From Plakobranchus ocellatus (taxonomy: Eukaryota > Mollusca > Gastropoda > Plakobranchidae): a DNA stretch of 30,180 nt. Numbering within the stretch: the first letter of the stretch is position 1; each line of letters starts with the position of its first letter. The stretch covers positions 533,128 through 563,307 of the forward strand of contig BLXT01006838.1 in assembly GCA_019648995.1 (NCBI GenBank), read 5' to 3'. The notes beneath the pieces were generated by a model, which saw nothing but the letters and a program-made list of their open reading frames with translations, was not told the DNA's origin and searched no databases. This document shows positions 18,499 through 29,856 of this stretch, one piece after another. The translations under genes were made by a program, and so were the position numbers.

Positions 18499-21089
18499 GG
18501 CAAAGGCTGGGCTGGTCCTGTAGCATGTTGTGATGTCGGTATCTCTGTCAAGATCTTCTCAAGCATCTGTGTTCTTAGGTGGTGGAGGATTGTGGTAGAT
18601 CTGTACCAGCTTGCAACATTGCACTTGCAACAGTGTTGCGAAATCAGCGGCAGTAGTTCTAAAATGAAAACTGATTTTTGTTTTTGTTTTTTTTTTTTCA
18701 TAAAAATTTTATATTTCCTTTGGAAAAAATTTTGGGTTAACTTTTCCTTTTTATAAAAAAAAAAAAAAGTGGGAAAACTTTGTATCAGGTTAGTTTCTTT
18801 TTTTTTTTTTAATTTCTTTTTTAAACTTAGTGTGATTTATTGTTTCATGAAAAGCCAATTTCACGTGAAGAAGGATCGCTACAATGGGAAACAAATATTA
18901 AGGACTCATCAATTTATCTCTGTGGCTTGTAAGAGCATTTAAATTGGCAGTTCCATGTACGTTGTCAAACTTTTTTTTTTATTCTCTTGTTTGTATTATT
19001 CACCCTTATTTTTAAGAGTCAAGAGAATAGACAGATGTATGACAAAGTACATGATATGATGTTCTGCACTTACGTACAATCACACATACTAATTCTACAA
19101 CTGATGATGTATGCTTTAACAAGAGAAAAGGAAAAAAAAAAGAATAAATACCAGAGAAACCAAAATATTGGAGAAAAGCAAAAATGTTGGCTAACTTGAC
19201 CAAGAATCCTCAAATTTTGTGAAATTATTTTGGAATTTCCTGTGTAAGAATCACTGACAAACAAGCTTAGAATGGGCTTCTGGCTAAATTGCTTGCTCTG
19301 TCTGTCAATCCACACATTTTTAAGGTGTTTGTGTTTTTTCTTTCATTCTATTTTTCCAAATTTTTTGTTGTTGTAACTTAAACCAGTGTAGTAGCTGGCT
19401 GAAAATAATTTAGATGAACCGGTTTGTGTGTTAGTTAGATGCCAGCAAAACACTTAAAATATGAAGTCAGAACTTTTTCTTTTTTTTTTTTTTAAATTTC
19501 TCTTTTGTTTTTTTTAACCTTGGATTTTCCTTAGCTTGCAGCATGCTATGCTGGCTTGCTGGTTGAAAAAGAGGCATAAAGAAAAAAAAGGTGAACAAAA
19601 AATTTAATTTGAAAGAGAAAAAAAAAAGAATAGCAAGTATTTGAGCATTAGAATATGTGTATTTAGAGTTCTAAATGTGCTTTTGATAACTGTGTGTCAA
19701 GCATCTACTTAGTGAATCAACTTTTCAATGTTTCAACTTTTGCTGTACCAGTACATCAGTATTTAAAATTAAATCGGTTGTCATTATTGACTATATTTTA
19801 TTTTTGTTAGTTTTTTTCTTCCTTTGTTTTAGTTTTCTTATTCGTTTTCATTGTTTCTTATTTTATTTTCTTGAATGTGACTTGTGAAGTTTTTCTGCTG
19901 TCTTATGAAAAAGTATAGTTCTAAAAATGATTGCTCTTAATTTTGCCATTGATGTTATTATCTCTAGTTAAATGCAATGCATGGTATATTGAAACTTTTT
20001 AGGGAGAGAAATGGAACAAAAATTAGCTGTGACTAAATCAGAGTATGATGTTGTTAGCATCAGCCACATTGTTAGCTAGTTGTGGTCAACTAAAAATATT
20101 GGACCAATGATTACAAGCTCATTGTTCTTAAAAAGACCATAAAGTTTACGAACTTCAAACTGATTGGGGAAAACAAAACGAAATTTGAATTATCTATAAA
20201 TTTCATTCATGATCAGGAGAAGTATAGAAGGGAAAAGAATAATAATAAAAAAGATCCTCGTTGTGAACATGCAATGACTTCTAAATAATTCATTTGTAGA
20301 GAGATTTGAATCAAGTTGAGTCCATGGGAATTAAGTTAAGGTTTCATCTCCATATCTGCCAATTTATGGCAAGAATGAGAGCTGTGAATAGGGACACAGT
20401 TGTAATCCAAGTGACCGCTTTATGTCAGAATTCTTTTGATACACTTGACAAGGTTCAACAATGTTAGATATCATTTGAGATGTGCTCAAAGATGCATCAA
20501 ATTTTTTTCCCTGTGTCAAGCCACTCACACTCATAGCAACTCACAGTGTCTTTATTTCATTCAAAATTAACTTTGAATGCGGAATTAGAGCTCACCATGC
20601 TTTTTCACAGTTGTTTTTGCAAGTTATAGTCTTGTTTTGTGATATCACTACACATATTATTTGTTCTCTTGATTTCCTATGCCTGCGTGGTTTAGTTGTG
20701 TATCTTTGCAATTTTTGTGTAATCTTTTGGAAGTGCAGTTGAAGCTTTTAATTGATTATTCTACAGGTTTTTTTTTATTTTTGCAAAGAAAAAATTTTTT
20801 TTTATGTGTGCGTGTGTTATGTGTGTTTCATCACTGTTTACAACTGAATGTGTCATGTTTCAGCCACTTAAAAAACTAAAGACAGAATTTGAACAAGCAA
20901 ATTATGCTTTTCATCTGTTTTCCCCTTCATAAAACTGACTGTTGGGGAAATAAATGTTCACTAGATCATTTCCTTCATCATGCGTTTGGGTTTAAACAGT
21001 TGTGTTGTGTTTGTCTTCTTTTTCTTTCAGCCTTTAATGAAACGTATAGGGGAAGTAAGGTATACTTTTTAATATTTGGCTCTCGCATC

Positions 21090-21445
21090 ATTTAGAAGTT
21101 TTCCACCTTAATTTCTATTTTAGACCATCGCGTGTCAACGTTAAAGTCTCAACCGTTATTTTTAATCTTGTCCTTGGATGTCAGGATTAAAGGGCCCCAG
21201 TTATAAATTCTGTTCCATGAAATCTCAAGTTAGAAGTCTTCCAATTTAATTTCTATCATAAATGGTAAGCCTTGGATGTAAGTTTCTTACTCTCATTTCT
21301 AAAATTCTACTCCAGATCTAGTACCTGGAATGTAATTCCAATTCCCAGGAATGTTAGCTTCAAAGTGTTCCACTGTAATATTTCCATTTTAGATCTTGGA
21401 CTGTCAGCTTAGAAGTTTCCCACTAGATTTTCTTTCCCTGTTTTG
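21090..21445. repeat. Degenerate repeats of about 50-65 bp in the 3' UTR
   Basis: Similar phrases recur in the same orientation: TTTAGAAGTTTTCCACCTTA near 21092, TTAGAAGTCTTCCAATTTAA near 21229, TTCAAAGTGTTCCACTGTAA near 21360 and TTAGAAGTTTCCCACTAG near 21409. Most are followed by ATTTCTAT or TTCCATTTTAGA and then by CTTGGATGT or CTTGGACTG. Spacing is uneven, so this is an old, decayed array. Confidence 0.5.
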
Positions 21446-21573
21446 TATTGTTGTAGGTTAAATACACATGTCATCCAAGTCGGCTAATGGGGAGAGTGTG
21501 CAACCAAGGTCTGCTTTTGACAAGCATGTCTGTTGCTTGGTCAAACATAGCCTTTTTTCTATTTGTTGGTGTG

Positions 21574-21579
21574 AATAAA
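21574..21579 (+). terminator. Candidate polyadenylation signal
   Basis: AATAAA in TGTGAATAAAGAGCACC, followed within about 30-60 bp by GGTGTAGG and GGGATTGTGTG, a plausible GU-rich downstream element. It is the best placed of several AATAAA matches after the caprin stop codon. Confidence 0.45.
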
Positions 21580-21600
21580 GAGCACCGCCTATCTTTCTTA

Positions 21601-23040
21601 ATGTTAATTATGGTGTAGGCTTATGGGATTGTGTGATTAGATTGTTCATTCAGTACTCTAGCATGTTATTTGTTTCAGCTCTTGTTGTTTAGCAGTTCAC
21701 CAAAGATGCATTTTAATGATCTCCCAAACTTCATTGTTAGAATTAGACTTTGTAGCCCACTTTGCGTGTTTAGAATTTCTCTGGTGATCAGAAAAATGTT
21801 GAGACCCTGTTGGCTATAAATTTGTACTAATAATGCTATACTCCCGACAGTGAAAAACATGAAAACAATATTTGAGAATAACATAATTTGGAGAAAAAAA
21901 AAATTATGAAGAGCTATCAAGGTGTAGTAACTATGAATGTTGCTAAAGGAAATTCATCCTGGGTCAAAATTTAAGCACTTTCAACCTCAGACGCCTGTCA
22001 AGCTGAGATTTGTCATAAAAATGTATGCAATTTCTTGTGTATATTATATATGTGCAATGTATGCCCGAAACTTGCACATGATCTTGGGCATAAGCATAAT
22101 TTTCTTGTACTGCGCCACATATATATACACTACACAAACACACACACCCTGCCTTTATTAATATAAGAACTTGAGAATTCTCTGACTCTTTTCCCCTCAT
22201 ATTTATTATCTCTCATGTCATGGTAATTGACATTTTAACATAAATATTATAAAATGCATACAAAATGCTCAAAAATCCAAAATACTGAACTTCACCTAAA
22301 TCTAGACATGAGGTGATCTGAAAACCTGCATTTAACAGGCCTGGCTTCACAGTCATAAGGGAGATCTACACACATACAAAACATTGTTGATGTTGAAATT
22401 GCAAAGTCATGTCATTGAACATACACATAATTATAACACTAAAATGTTTTAATTTCATCTGCCTGAGGATGCACAGTGATATAAAAAATTCAATTTGTAT
22501 GTAAGATAAAGGATAAATAAAGCCAACTTAATGGACTCCTCGAAATTAAAAGTGCCTCTTGGTTTATTATACCCTGAGCCAAGTTTTTTCTCCTTCAGCA
22601 TTATATCAGCTTAGCAGATATACAAGCTAATAGTAATACAGACTTTCTACTGAAATTAATATACTTTGTAAACTTTTCTCAATTGCCTTCTAGTAAAATC
22701 GAGAATGTTTGTCATTTTTGGGAATTCAAAGCATTTTGAAAAAAAAAAAAATAGAGGAGCCACATTAAGAAGAAGACTTATTGAGAGCAAGAAAGTGTAG
22801 GCTGAGGACAAGGTCTGAAACCAGCATGAAACTTTGCACATGTGGTATGTACCCTGATTCATACCTAGCTTACAATTATATGTACATGATTTTGTAGCTA
22901 TACCAGTCATGAGATCCTAAGTTGGTTAGAGCTTCTCCCAACCACTGAAACTCTCAATACAATTAGTTAAGAAAGGCCTTGCTTAGGATAAGTTTTGACT
23001 CCAAAAGAATCATCTGGAGAACGTTCAATTGAGTTGTGAT
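21601..23040. other. Intergenic sequence, no gene seen
   Basis: AT-rich sequence with a short CA run near 22134-22147 and chance open frames on both strands. I see no splice-bounded coding segment. Confidence 0.65.
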
Positions 23041-23248
23041 CATTCTTAATGAGTAGGATATTGCATTCATAAAATGAGCAATCTTAGTCTTAATGAGTAG
23101 GATATTGCATTCATAAAATGAGCACTCTTAGTCTTAATGAGTAGGATATTGCATTCATAAAATGAGCACTCTTAGTCTCAATGAGTAGGATATTGCATTT
23201 ATAAAATGAGCACTCTTAATGAGTAGGATATTGCATTTATAAAATATA
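23041..23248. repeat. 44-bp tandem repeat, five copies
   Basis: The unit contains TTAATGAGTAGGATATTGCA followed by TTCATAAAATGAGCACTCTTAG. Equivalent positions are 23047, 23091, 23135, 23179 and 23217. The first four are exactly 44 bp apart; the last step is 38 because TAGTCT is missing. Copies differ at only a few sites, so the array is young. It is contiguous and has no spacers. Confidence 0.95.
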
Positions 23249-26200
23249 AGTTGTAGGATAAAAAATTTTAATGCTTTTATACTTCTTTGAAAAGAATATC
23301 TAGTAGTAGTTGTAGTCCTATGTTTGGCTAGGAGTTGCTACATCTCTTTCCAGTTTACACCATTAAAATCCTCACACTGTCACAGAGAGAAGTTTCAGGC
23401 TCTTAAAATCATTTTAAGGGTTCAAAATGCAAATTCTGATCCATTTGAACTTGTGTTCTCAAGCCATGTTTATTGAAAACTTTCAAGTGTAAATCTAATT
23501 CACGATGGAGGATGATTTGGTGTACTCCTTTTTTTTTTTTTAAATTAAATTATGGACTCACATTAATAATTTATGATGAACTAGATTAAAATAATCTTTT
23601 TTAAGGTCTAGAAGTTCTTGCTTCTTTCTCATCACCAAAGGACAACATTGTCCAGGCTAGTATAAACTATAATGCTAAAAGTTTCTGAAAAGTTTCCCTC
23701 ATCTGTTTCTGTAAATGAGCAGCATGTTTCCTTTGAAAGAACAAACTTGGTCAAAACTCTTTATGTTAAGATGAAGATGTCAAGTGAGGTAGTTTAGATA
23801 GTTCAGAGCAATGGATTTTACTTTAAAATTAGACAGGGCAGGATAATGTTTGAACCGAGCTTTCATAATCTTTGAACACAGTTTGCTTTATATGCTTACT
23901 GGGCCTTCCCCTATCCTGAGTAATGGTTAGTACATGTACATGTATGTATATCAACTCAGCAGCAAAGGTTTATCTTAGATCCTTCCGCTGTTTTAAGATA
24001 AACCTACCACATATATAGTTACATGAAGATGTATTATGCAACCGGATGTGAATGTGTACTAAAAAAAATACCAGCCTGTAGCGGTAGATAAAAAGCTTTA
24101 TCCTACATTTTACCCTATTCTTTAAACATAAGACTCCATTAACAAAAAAAAAAAACACCACAACAAAATAAAAATCCATGTTTGTGCCTGGGCCTTAAAA
24201 GGGGTAAAAAACTTTGCATTTAAATTACTCACACTGCCTCTGTATGGGACTCTAATATTTTAACAAAGAATTTGATAAACCAAATTTGCCTTTATGTGAC
24301 ATGCTTGTTGCAGAAATAAAACTCAGGTTTCGTTAAAAATGAAGTAATGGAAAAAATGGACACTATAAAGAAAAACGGTATGATATATAAGTAGGGCCTA
24401 CAACACTTTCACTTTTAGTTTCAGCTCACGCTACACTTAACACAGTTAATCAAATGTGCTATCTGATTTTGTCGCAGAATGTGGACCAGCCTTATATATA
24501 AAAAAATCCACAGTAATTTGCAATTTATATGAAGAGATATTGCACAAAAGTGTAAACTTTAAAATTAAAAACACGTGGGGCGCATGTGTCCAATCATGTG
24601 AAACATAGGTCCAAATAAAATGCAAGTTTCACTGCACATCACATCACACATGAGCCCAAATTAAACAATAATATTACATCAATATGTATTTCTAACAATT
24701 TCACTCGCAAGCATAAATAATTTAATAGTAAAAAAAAATACACAACGCAACAACGAAAAACTGACAGGCAACTTATTAAGGGACTTATCCCATGCCTATT
24801 AATGGAAACCTCATAATTCGAATTGCCAGGGAATGGACCGAAACTTAAATTATGAGACTTTGAACTATTAAAAGGGGCAAAATTAGAGGTCAAAGGACTA
24901 ATTATTAAACCTACATTTGGCACCCCACTTCCCTCCTTTCACCCTAGCTTGAACCCTCTCTCTTGGAGTATGCCACATTGCCAGCTTTGTTAACAGTGAT
25001 TGGCACTGTCTCGGGAGTGGTGAGAGGAAAACAAGTTTTTTTGTATTGTGTTTTGTGGCGATGTAGACTTCAAGTTATAAGACTTTCTTTCATTTCGAAT
25101 GAGTTTGAACTTAACAAAGCCAAAGAAGAGAAAAAAAAACAACCCTCAGATCGCAAATATTTCGATTTATGACTGAGAAATGCAAATAATAGGACTTTGG
25201 TTTTTAGTGACTTGAACACATCACAGAAGTTACGCTGCAGATCCACAGGCGACTTGGCTGACTAGCCATTGTACTTTCAGAGCCCTTATCATTTCAGAGT
25301 TAAGATTTATGCTATTACTAAACAAACAATTGTATATAAATGAGCAAATATTACTTGTTGATTTTTTTCTTTAAACTCACTATTGAGAAATACTGAACAT
25401 GTAATGTGCGCAGAGTATGAATATTCAACATGGTGGATCTGTCTACCAAACATGGCATTGTTGTCTCATTAACATGAAAGGTAGCTAATGAATAACAGCC
25501 GGCCATGTTGATGCTACATGTCATGACCTTGACTTGCCTTGAGAGAGAAATGGATGTGCATCCAAAAAAAAAAAAGGAGTATAAGTTATGTTATTACATA
25601 TATACCCTGTACTGGCTAAAATAGTAGCATAATTTTTTTTTCAGAAGGAGAACTACCATTCATAAATTATTTGAATAACGAATTACATTAGGAGGATTTC
25701 ACTTTTCTCATAAATAAAGTTCTCAACATTGAAAACAAATGTACATGTATATGTTATTCAAATAAAACCAGCAACATAATTTTTGCTAATGGATAAGATT
25801 GGCCGAGAGGGAAGAAATGATAAAACAATTTTTGAAAACCTTTTGTACCTTTCCGCTCCTTTTTCATAAAGGTCTTTTATTTTCGCAAATAAGCACATCA
25901 TGTACATTGGAACACACTTTGAAGCCAAGAGAAAGACATGATGTTTTAATTCTAACCATAAGAAAAATAAAATGCTCAGGTGAAATTTTTCTCACATGAA
26001 GTGGGGTGTAGATGAGAAACTACCCGAGGTAACCACAATGGTCCCAATGCATATTCAAGTAACAATAAAGACCTCCTTATACCACCCATCAATGGGACGG
26101 CCTATGATTAATGAGTCAATTGCCGGTAGATGTGAGGTAGACAGAACCAATGTGCTTCTCAGTAAACAGCAATAAACAAAATGAAGATCACCCTAACCAC

Positions 26201-27436
26201 AATTTCTCCTTCCTCTATAAATTTTTCATATGTCACACATGCCGACAAAAACAACACCAAAATTGATGACGACGACAGCAACAAAAAATAACCATCATTG
26301 AGCACAGCCAGTTCTGGGTATGCCATTTTTTTTTTCATGTTGAATGCATGATAATGTATAAAAGCTTTGAGTTGACATAATGATTATAATGTTTGGTAAG
26401 ACATTGCAAAACAAGTTAATGATTAAGAATACGTGCATGTTCAGAGACTAAGATTGCTTGAAGGTACAACAGGCCAAAAAGATTTGAAGAAAAAAAGGAG
26501 GGTGATTAATGGATCAATATAGTGCTAATGTAAAAGTTGACCACTGTTACAGTAACCGACTTCTTTGACAGAAAGCTCAACAGTGTTTCTAGTGTCGTTC
26601 ATTTCATTGTTGAGCAAGAATTATATTGAGGTACAAGAAAAACAATTAGAATCACTGACAAATTACACAAGCTTTTATCAAAACCATACACTGATATGCT
26701 TTACACAATCATGTGATTCTCAAGATTATGTACAAAATTATATATCAAGTTTCCATACATTGTATAGGCCTAAGCCTGCATTAGGAATAGGAGTGTAGCT
26801 GTATGTGTTATTTCATGAAAATAACTAAGAGTCATCAATCATGCTATTTACGTTAATTTAAAGAAAGAAACTGACATGATTTTTAAAAAGTCATCCTCTC
26901 CGATCCAGCTTTCTCCTATCTTTGAGCCTGTCATATAGATACAGTTACATATTTACAACTTTGTTTTTGTCTTGTTTGCCTACTTTTTTTTTTTTTTTTT
27001 TACAAATGACACTTACTAAAAAAAAAAACCAAAAACAAAAAACATCTACAATCTATGCAAAAGCTAAACAATTAAAAAAAGGTTATAGCACATTTGCAAC
27101 TGAAATTTTACAAAACAATATTAATCCTTCCCCCATTCTCTCCCTCCTTCTTTCTGAACAGCCTCGTAACTGTTGTCCCGCCCCCTATACATTCCATTTT
27201 CTTTTCACTCTAGAAAAAAAAGAAAAAAAAAGAAAGAACTACATGTAATACGTTACATAACTATTTAAGTTTGAAAAGTACAAGGTAGAAGGATGTGACA
27301 TATTATGACATAGCGGAGCATCATATCATCATGGAGCTGCCAATATAGCCCAAGTCTGGTTTAGGCAAAAATCCAATGATACCTTTTTTAGATAGATACT
27401 TTATAACACGTCATCTGATGTAAAAAATTTTTTTAA
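23249..27436. other. Intergenic sequence, no gene seen
   Basis: AT-rich sequence with poly-A and poly-T runs, TACATGTACATGTATGTATA near 23932 and a perfect E-box CACGTG near 24572. Open frames here are short and lack splice context. A decayed MITE-like segment at about 24800-24900 is listed separately. Confidence 0.6.
24802..24900. mobile_element. Possible decayed pogo-like MITE fragment
   Basis: GGAAACCTCATAATTCGAAT followed by TGCCAGGGAATGGACCGAAA resembles the AACCTCGTTAATTCGAA-type ends of pogo/Tigger-like elements, as I recall them. CTCATAATT and AATTATGAG form a 9-bp inverted repeat around it. Further ATTTCGAATGAG and TTTCGATTTATGAC phrases near 25098 and 25158 may belong to the same remnant. 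No target duplication was found. Confidence 0.3.
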
Positions 27437-27783
27437 GTGCCAAGCCAATTTTGCACTAAAGCTAATATTGCCTTACTCAGATATCACTGGTGTCAAGATT
27501 GCCTATCTCAGGTATAACTGATGCCAAGATTGCTTAACTCATATATCACTGGTGCCAAGATTGCCTATCTCAGGTTTAACTGATGCCAAGATTGCTTAAC
27601 TGAGATATCACTGATGCCAAGATTGCCTAACTCAGGTATAACTGATGCCAAGATTGCTTAACTCATATATCACTAGTGCCAAGATTGCCTATCTCAGGTA
27701 TAACTGATGCCAAGATTGCCTAACTCAGGTGCCAAAATTGCCTAACTCAAGTTTTGCTGATGCCAAAATTGCCTAAGTCGTGT
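27437..27783. repeat. 31-bp tandem repeat with 62-bp higher-order unit
   Basis: The core GATGCCAAGATTGCCTAACT and variants recur about every 31 bp (CAAGAT at 27494, 27525, 27556 and onward), giving ten clear copies and two weaker ones at the left. Alternate copies share ATATCACTGGTG or TATAACTGATG, which defines a 62-bp unit. The last copies are shortened and more diverged. Confidence 0.93.
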
Positions 27784-27934
27784 ATGTCCCATAATTTTAC
27801 CTAAGAGTCGAAAATAAAATGATACTTGAATGTAGAAATGGGAAATATAAGGGTATAACTCAAAAAATTCATGATAGGTTTTGTTTTGGCTTTTAAAAAC
27901 ACTTGAACTCGATTTTCTCCATTACGCCAAAAAT

Positions 27935-27957
27935 GAGTTAGGCAATATTGGCAGCAC
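27935..27957. repeat. Inverted copy of the 31-bp repeat unit
   Basis: GAGTTAGGCAATATTGGCAG here is the reverse complement of a unit core (CTGCCAATATTGCCTAACTC). It is closest to the leftmost unit, CTAATATTGCCTTACTCA at 27463. About 150 bp of unrelated sequence separates it from the array. The two outer copies thus face each other like terminal inverted repeats. Confidence 0.7.
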
Positions 27958-28845
27958 CATGAGGATATTGAAATTTTGTGTCCCATCCTACTACTGTGTG
28001 CTGTTCAAACCTACACAGCTGAGATGGATATGAACTGTACCATCTTGACGATTACTAATCACAAAAAAGGCCTATACACACACACACAGACACACACACA
28101 CACCAACAATGGCAATACAATATATCTTATGCTGGCCGTCTCAAGTCTCATTTACAATGTGCATAGGGCGCATAGGAAGAATAAAACTCTTATAATAACA
28201 ATAGTTAAGCAAAAATTATAATCTTCTTGATTCACGGGAACATGCGCAAAACACGCAGAATGCAAGCTTCAGGCAAGGACAAAATCTCTTTCTAAAATTC
28301 GCGACTTGTTAAAAAAAACCAAAGATAATTTGTCGGCCTAATACAAGACTGGGCTAACTCACATTTCACAACTTTAAGAAAAAGAATTTGTAGCTCTTTG
28401 TTGAAGGTGTGTGAGATAAGCAGAAATAGAAATGTACTTATAATCATGGAATGGCGAGTTAAACAGATGTTTTCTGATATTTTAAGATACAATGACAACC
28501 ATCACAACAGGGTTCATTTAATGACGACATATTGTGATAATTCTAAAACTTTTTAATGATCAAGTCTTGCATTAGGTCAGCCAGTTATGATGATAAAGAA
28601 ACGTCTAAATATTGACAGAAAATATTAATTTCTAACAAGTGAATATTTCTAATACAGTTATTGCAGGAATAATGAGAGAGAAAAATATCTAGATGAACCA
28701 CTGATTTCAGGGCTCAAACTTATCTAGAAAATGCAGACTGACAAGTTCGGAATGGCAAACGAACTAAAAGGAAAGGTCAGGCAGGATCATAACACAGTAT
28801 GAAGGTTGTCGTCATGTTGAATAAGTTTTGATGTTGATTAAATGT

Positions 28846-28851
28846 TTTATT
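28846..28851 (-). terminator. Candidate minus-strand polyadenylation signal
   Basis: The + strand reads TTTATT, so the minus strand carries AATAAA about 255 bp after the stop codon of the minus-strand gene. Confidence 0.35.
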
Positions 28852-28927
28852 GTTAATGTCGATGGTAAGAGTCTTTTTATCAAATAATTATATTGATCTC
28901 CTCTTGATCATTAGGGTAAGTATCAAA

Positions 28928-28947
28928 TTAATAATAATAATGGTAAC

Positions 28948-28990
<43 letters not shown>
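28928..28990. repeat. AAT microsatellite
   Basis: About 20 AAT units, broken once by GGTAAC. On the minus strand this reads as ATT repeats and would lie in the inferred 3' UTR of the minus-strand gene. Confidence 0.95.
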
Positions 28991-28993
<3 letters not shown>

Positions 28994-29104
28994 TGACGCT
29001 ATTGGGCATGATAACCAAGTCGTTATGACCAACAAATTTCCTGCCAACAACTAAGAAAGTTCTAGAGAAAAAGACTATAGAGCACTATAGCAGGGGACGA
29101 GTTG

Positions 29105-29272
29105 TCAGACTTTGTCACGATTAGCTGTTGTTTCAGTGAGGGCCTTCCGATTGGTAGGTTTGCTCATATCTCGGTTTCGAGGCGGCAGTGGTGGTTTCCT
29201 CTCTCGATCATGACTCTGTAGTGAACGAAAGAGAGGCCAATTTTGTAGATTGTTCCACTTTTGAGCATGAAG
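29105..29272 (-). CDS. Last coding exon of an unrecognised minus-strand gene
   Basis: Reading leftward, CTTTTATGCATTAGAACAG is an acceptor with a pyrimidine-rich lead. The exon encodes 55 residues: LHAQKWNNLQNWPLFRSLQ, SHDRERKPPLPPRNRD, then MSKPTNRKALTETTANRDKV and TGA (29105-29107). The KPPLPPRNR run looks like an SH3-binding proline motif. Phase 0 at its start matches the donor of the exon at 29684-29856. An acceptor 5 nt further upstream (TTAG) is also possible but breaks the phase. The protein-like composition, unlike the AT-rich surroundings, supports it. I do not recognise the family. Confidence 0.6.
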   Translation of the reverse strand, partial: LHAQKWNNLQNWPLFRSLQSHDRERKPPLPPRNRDMSKPTNRKALTETTANRDKV

Positions 29273-29683
29273 CTGTTCTAATGCATAAAAGCAGAGAAGG
29301 GATGATTATCATGTGATTCTAAGTTCAAAGTACAACTTCCTGTAAAGATAGTGGATGTAGGAAGAAAGTGGAAAAAGAGATGGATCTAAAAGCTTGAGCA
29401 AGGGTTTTCTTATGAGATTAAGTCTTCTTCTTCTTTAGGTGCCCTGTCTGGAACATACACTGGCGATCAGGTTTCTCCACTCAAAACTGTTCCCAGTTAA
29501 CCTTATAAAATTGTTTTTGTCTACATGGTTTAAAAAGAAAGTTTTTCTACTTCTTGATTAGACATTCGCTTATCACTCCTTGTTTCGTTTATTTCACAAT
29601 ATTGCAACAGATTAACGCCCCTCCCCCAGGAGTTTTAGCTACAATTTTTCCCGCCACTTTCCACGCACGCCTCCAAAACTTAC
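29273..29683 (-). other. Intron of the minus-strand gene
   Basis: 411 nt between the two minus-strand exons. On the + strand it holds CTTCTTCTTCTTTAGGTGCC and CTGGCGATCAGGTTTCTCCA (29427-29483), which look like part of a dispersed repeat, though no second copy is in the window. Confidence 0.5.
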
Positions 29684-29856
29684 GTCGGCATCTCCATTTT
29701 CTTTTGAAGAAGGTGGCGTGCAGTATGAGGCAGGAACTAGTTCAGAGCAGTAAGAAACTGTACTGTCTGTGCTGATTTTCCGATGATTTTCTCCCCTTGG
29801 CGATGAAATCAGAGCTTGCAGATGTTCACACACTCGTCGGAATCGGCGAGATGGTC
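29684..29856 (-). CDS. Internal coding exon of an unrecognised minus-strand gene
   Basis: Reading leftward, the acceptor CTTTCTTACCGTCAG precedes GA-CCA-TCT and the exon ends GCCGAC|GTAAGT, a perfect donor. It encodes PSRRFRRVCEHLQALISSP, then RGENHRKISTDSTVSYCSE and LVPASYCTPPSSKENGDAD (57 residues after two bases of a split codon). It leaves in phase 0, matching the exon at 29105-29272. It contains a basic start, a short predicted helix and a Ser/Thr-rich end. Upstream exons lie beyond the window. No domain is recognised. Confidence 0.62.

Larger units (their letters stand above)
18499..21600 (+). other. CAPRIN1: Probable long 3' UTR of the caprin gene
   Basis: AU-rich sequence with many poly-U and poly-A runs, no splice-bounded open frame, and a good AATAAA at 21574-21579 followed by GT-rich sequence. 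Weaker AATAAA matches at about 19142 and 20949 would give shorter forms. That the UTR reaches 21600 is inference; transcript data would be needed to place the end. Confidence 0.5.
27958..29104. other. Intergenic sequence and probable 3' UTR of the minus-strand gene
   Basis: AT-rich sequence with a CA run near 28077-28102 and an AAT microsatellite. The part above about 28820 is probably the 3' UTR of the minus-strand gene, since a minus-strand AATAAA lies at 28846-28851. Confidence 0.5.

Noticed and set aside
18494..18500. Splice-donor-like GTAAGG overlapping the caprin stop codon
   Set aside because: The base before GT is A rather than G and no downstream in-phase exon was found; the C terminus already matches the family end.
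23041..23248. CRISPR-like array
   Set aside because: The units are contiguous tandem copies without unique spacers, in a eukaryotic locus.
24639..24923. 94-codon minus-strand open frame
   Set aside because: It overlaps the possible MITE remnant and AT-rich sequence, and lacks splice context or a recognisable domain.
26922..27248. 108-codon plus-strand open frame
   Set aside because: Composed largely of poly-T and poly-A derived Phe and Lys runs; no coding character.
27437..27783. CRISPR-like array
   Set aside because: The 31-bp units follow each other with no spacers; it is a minisatellite.
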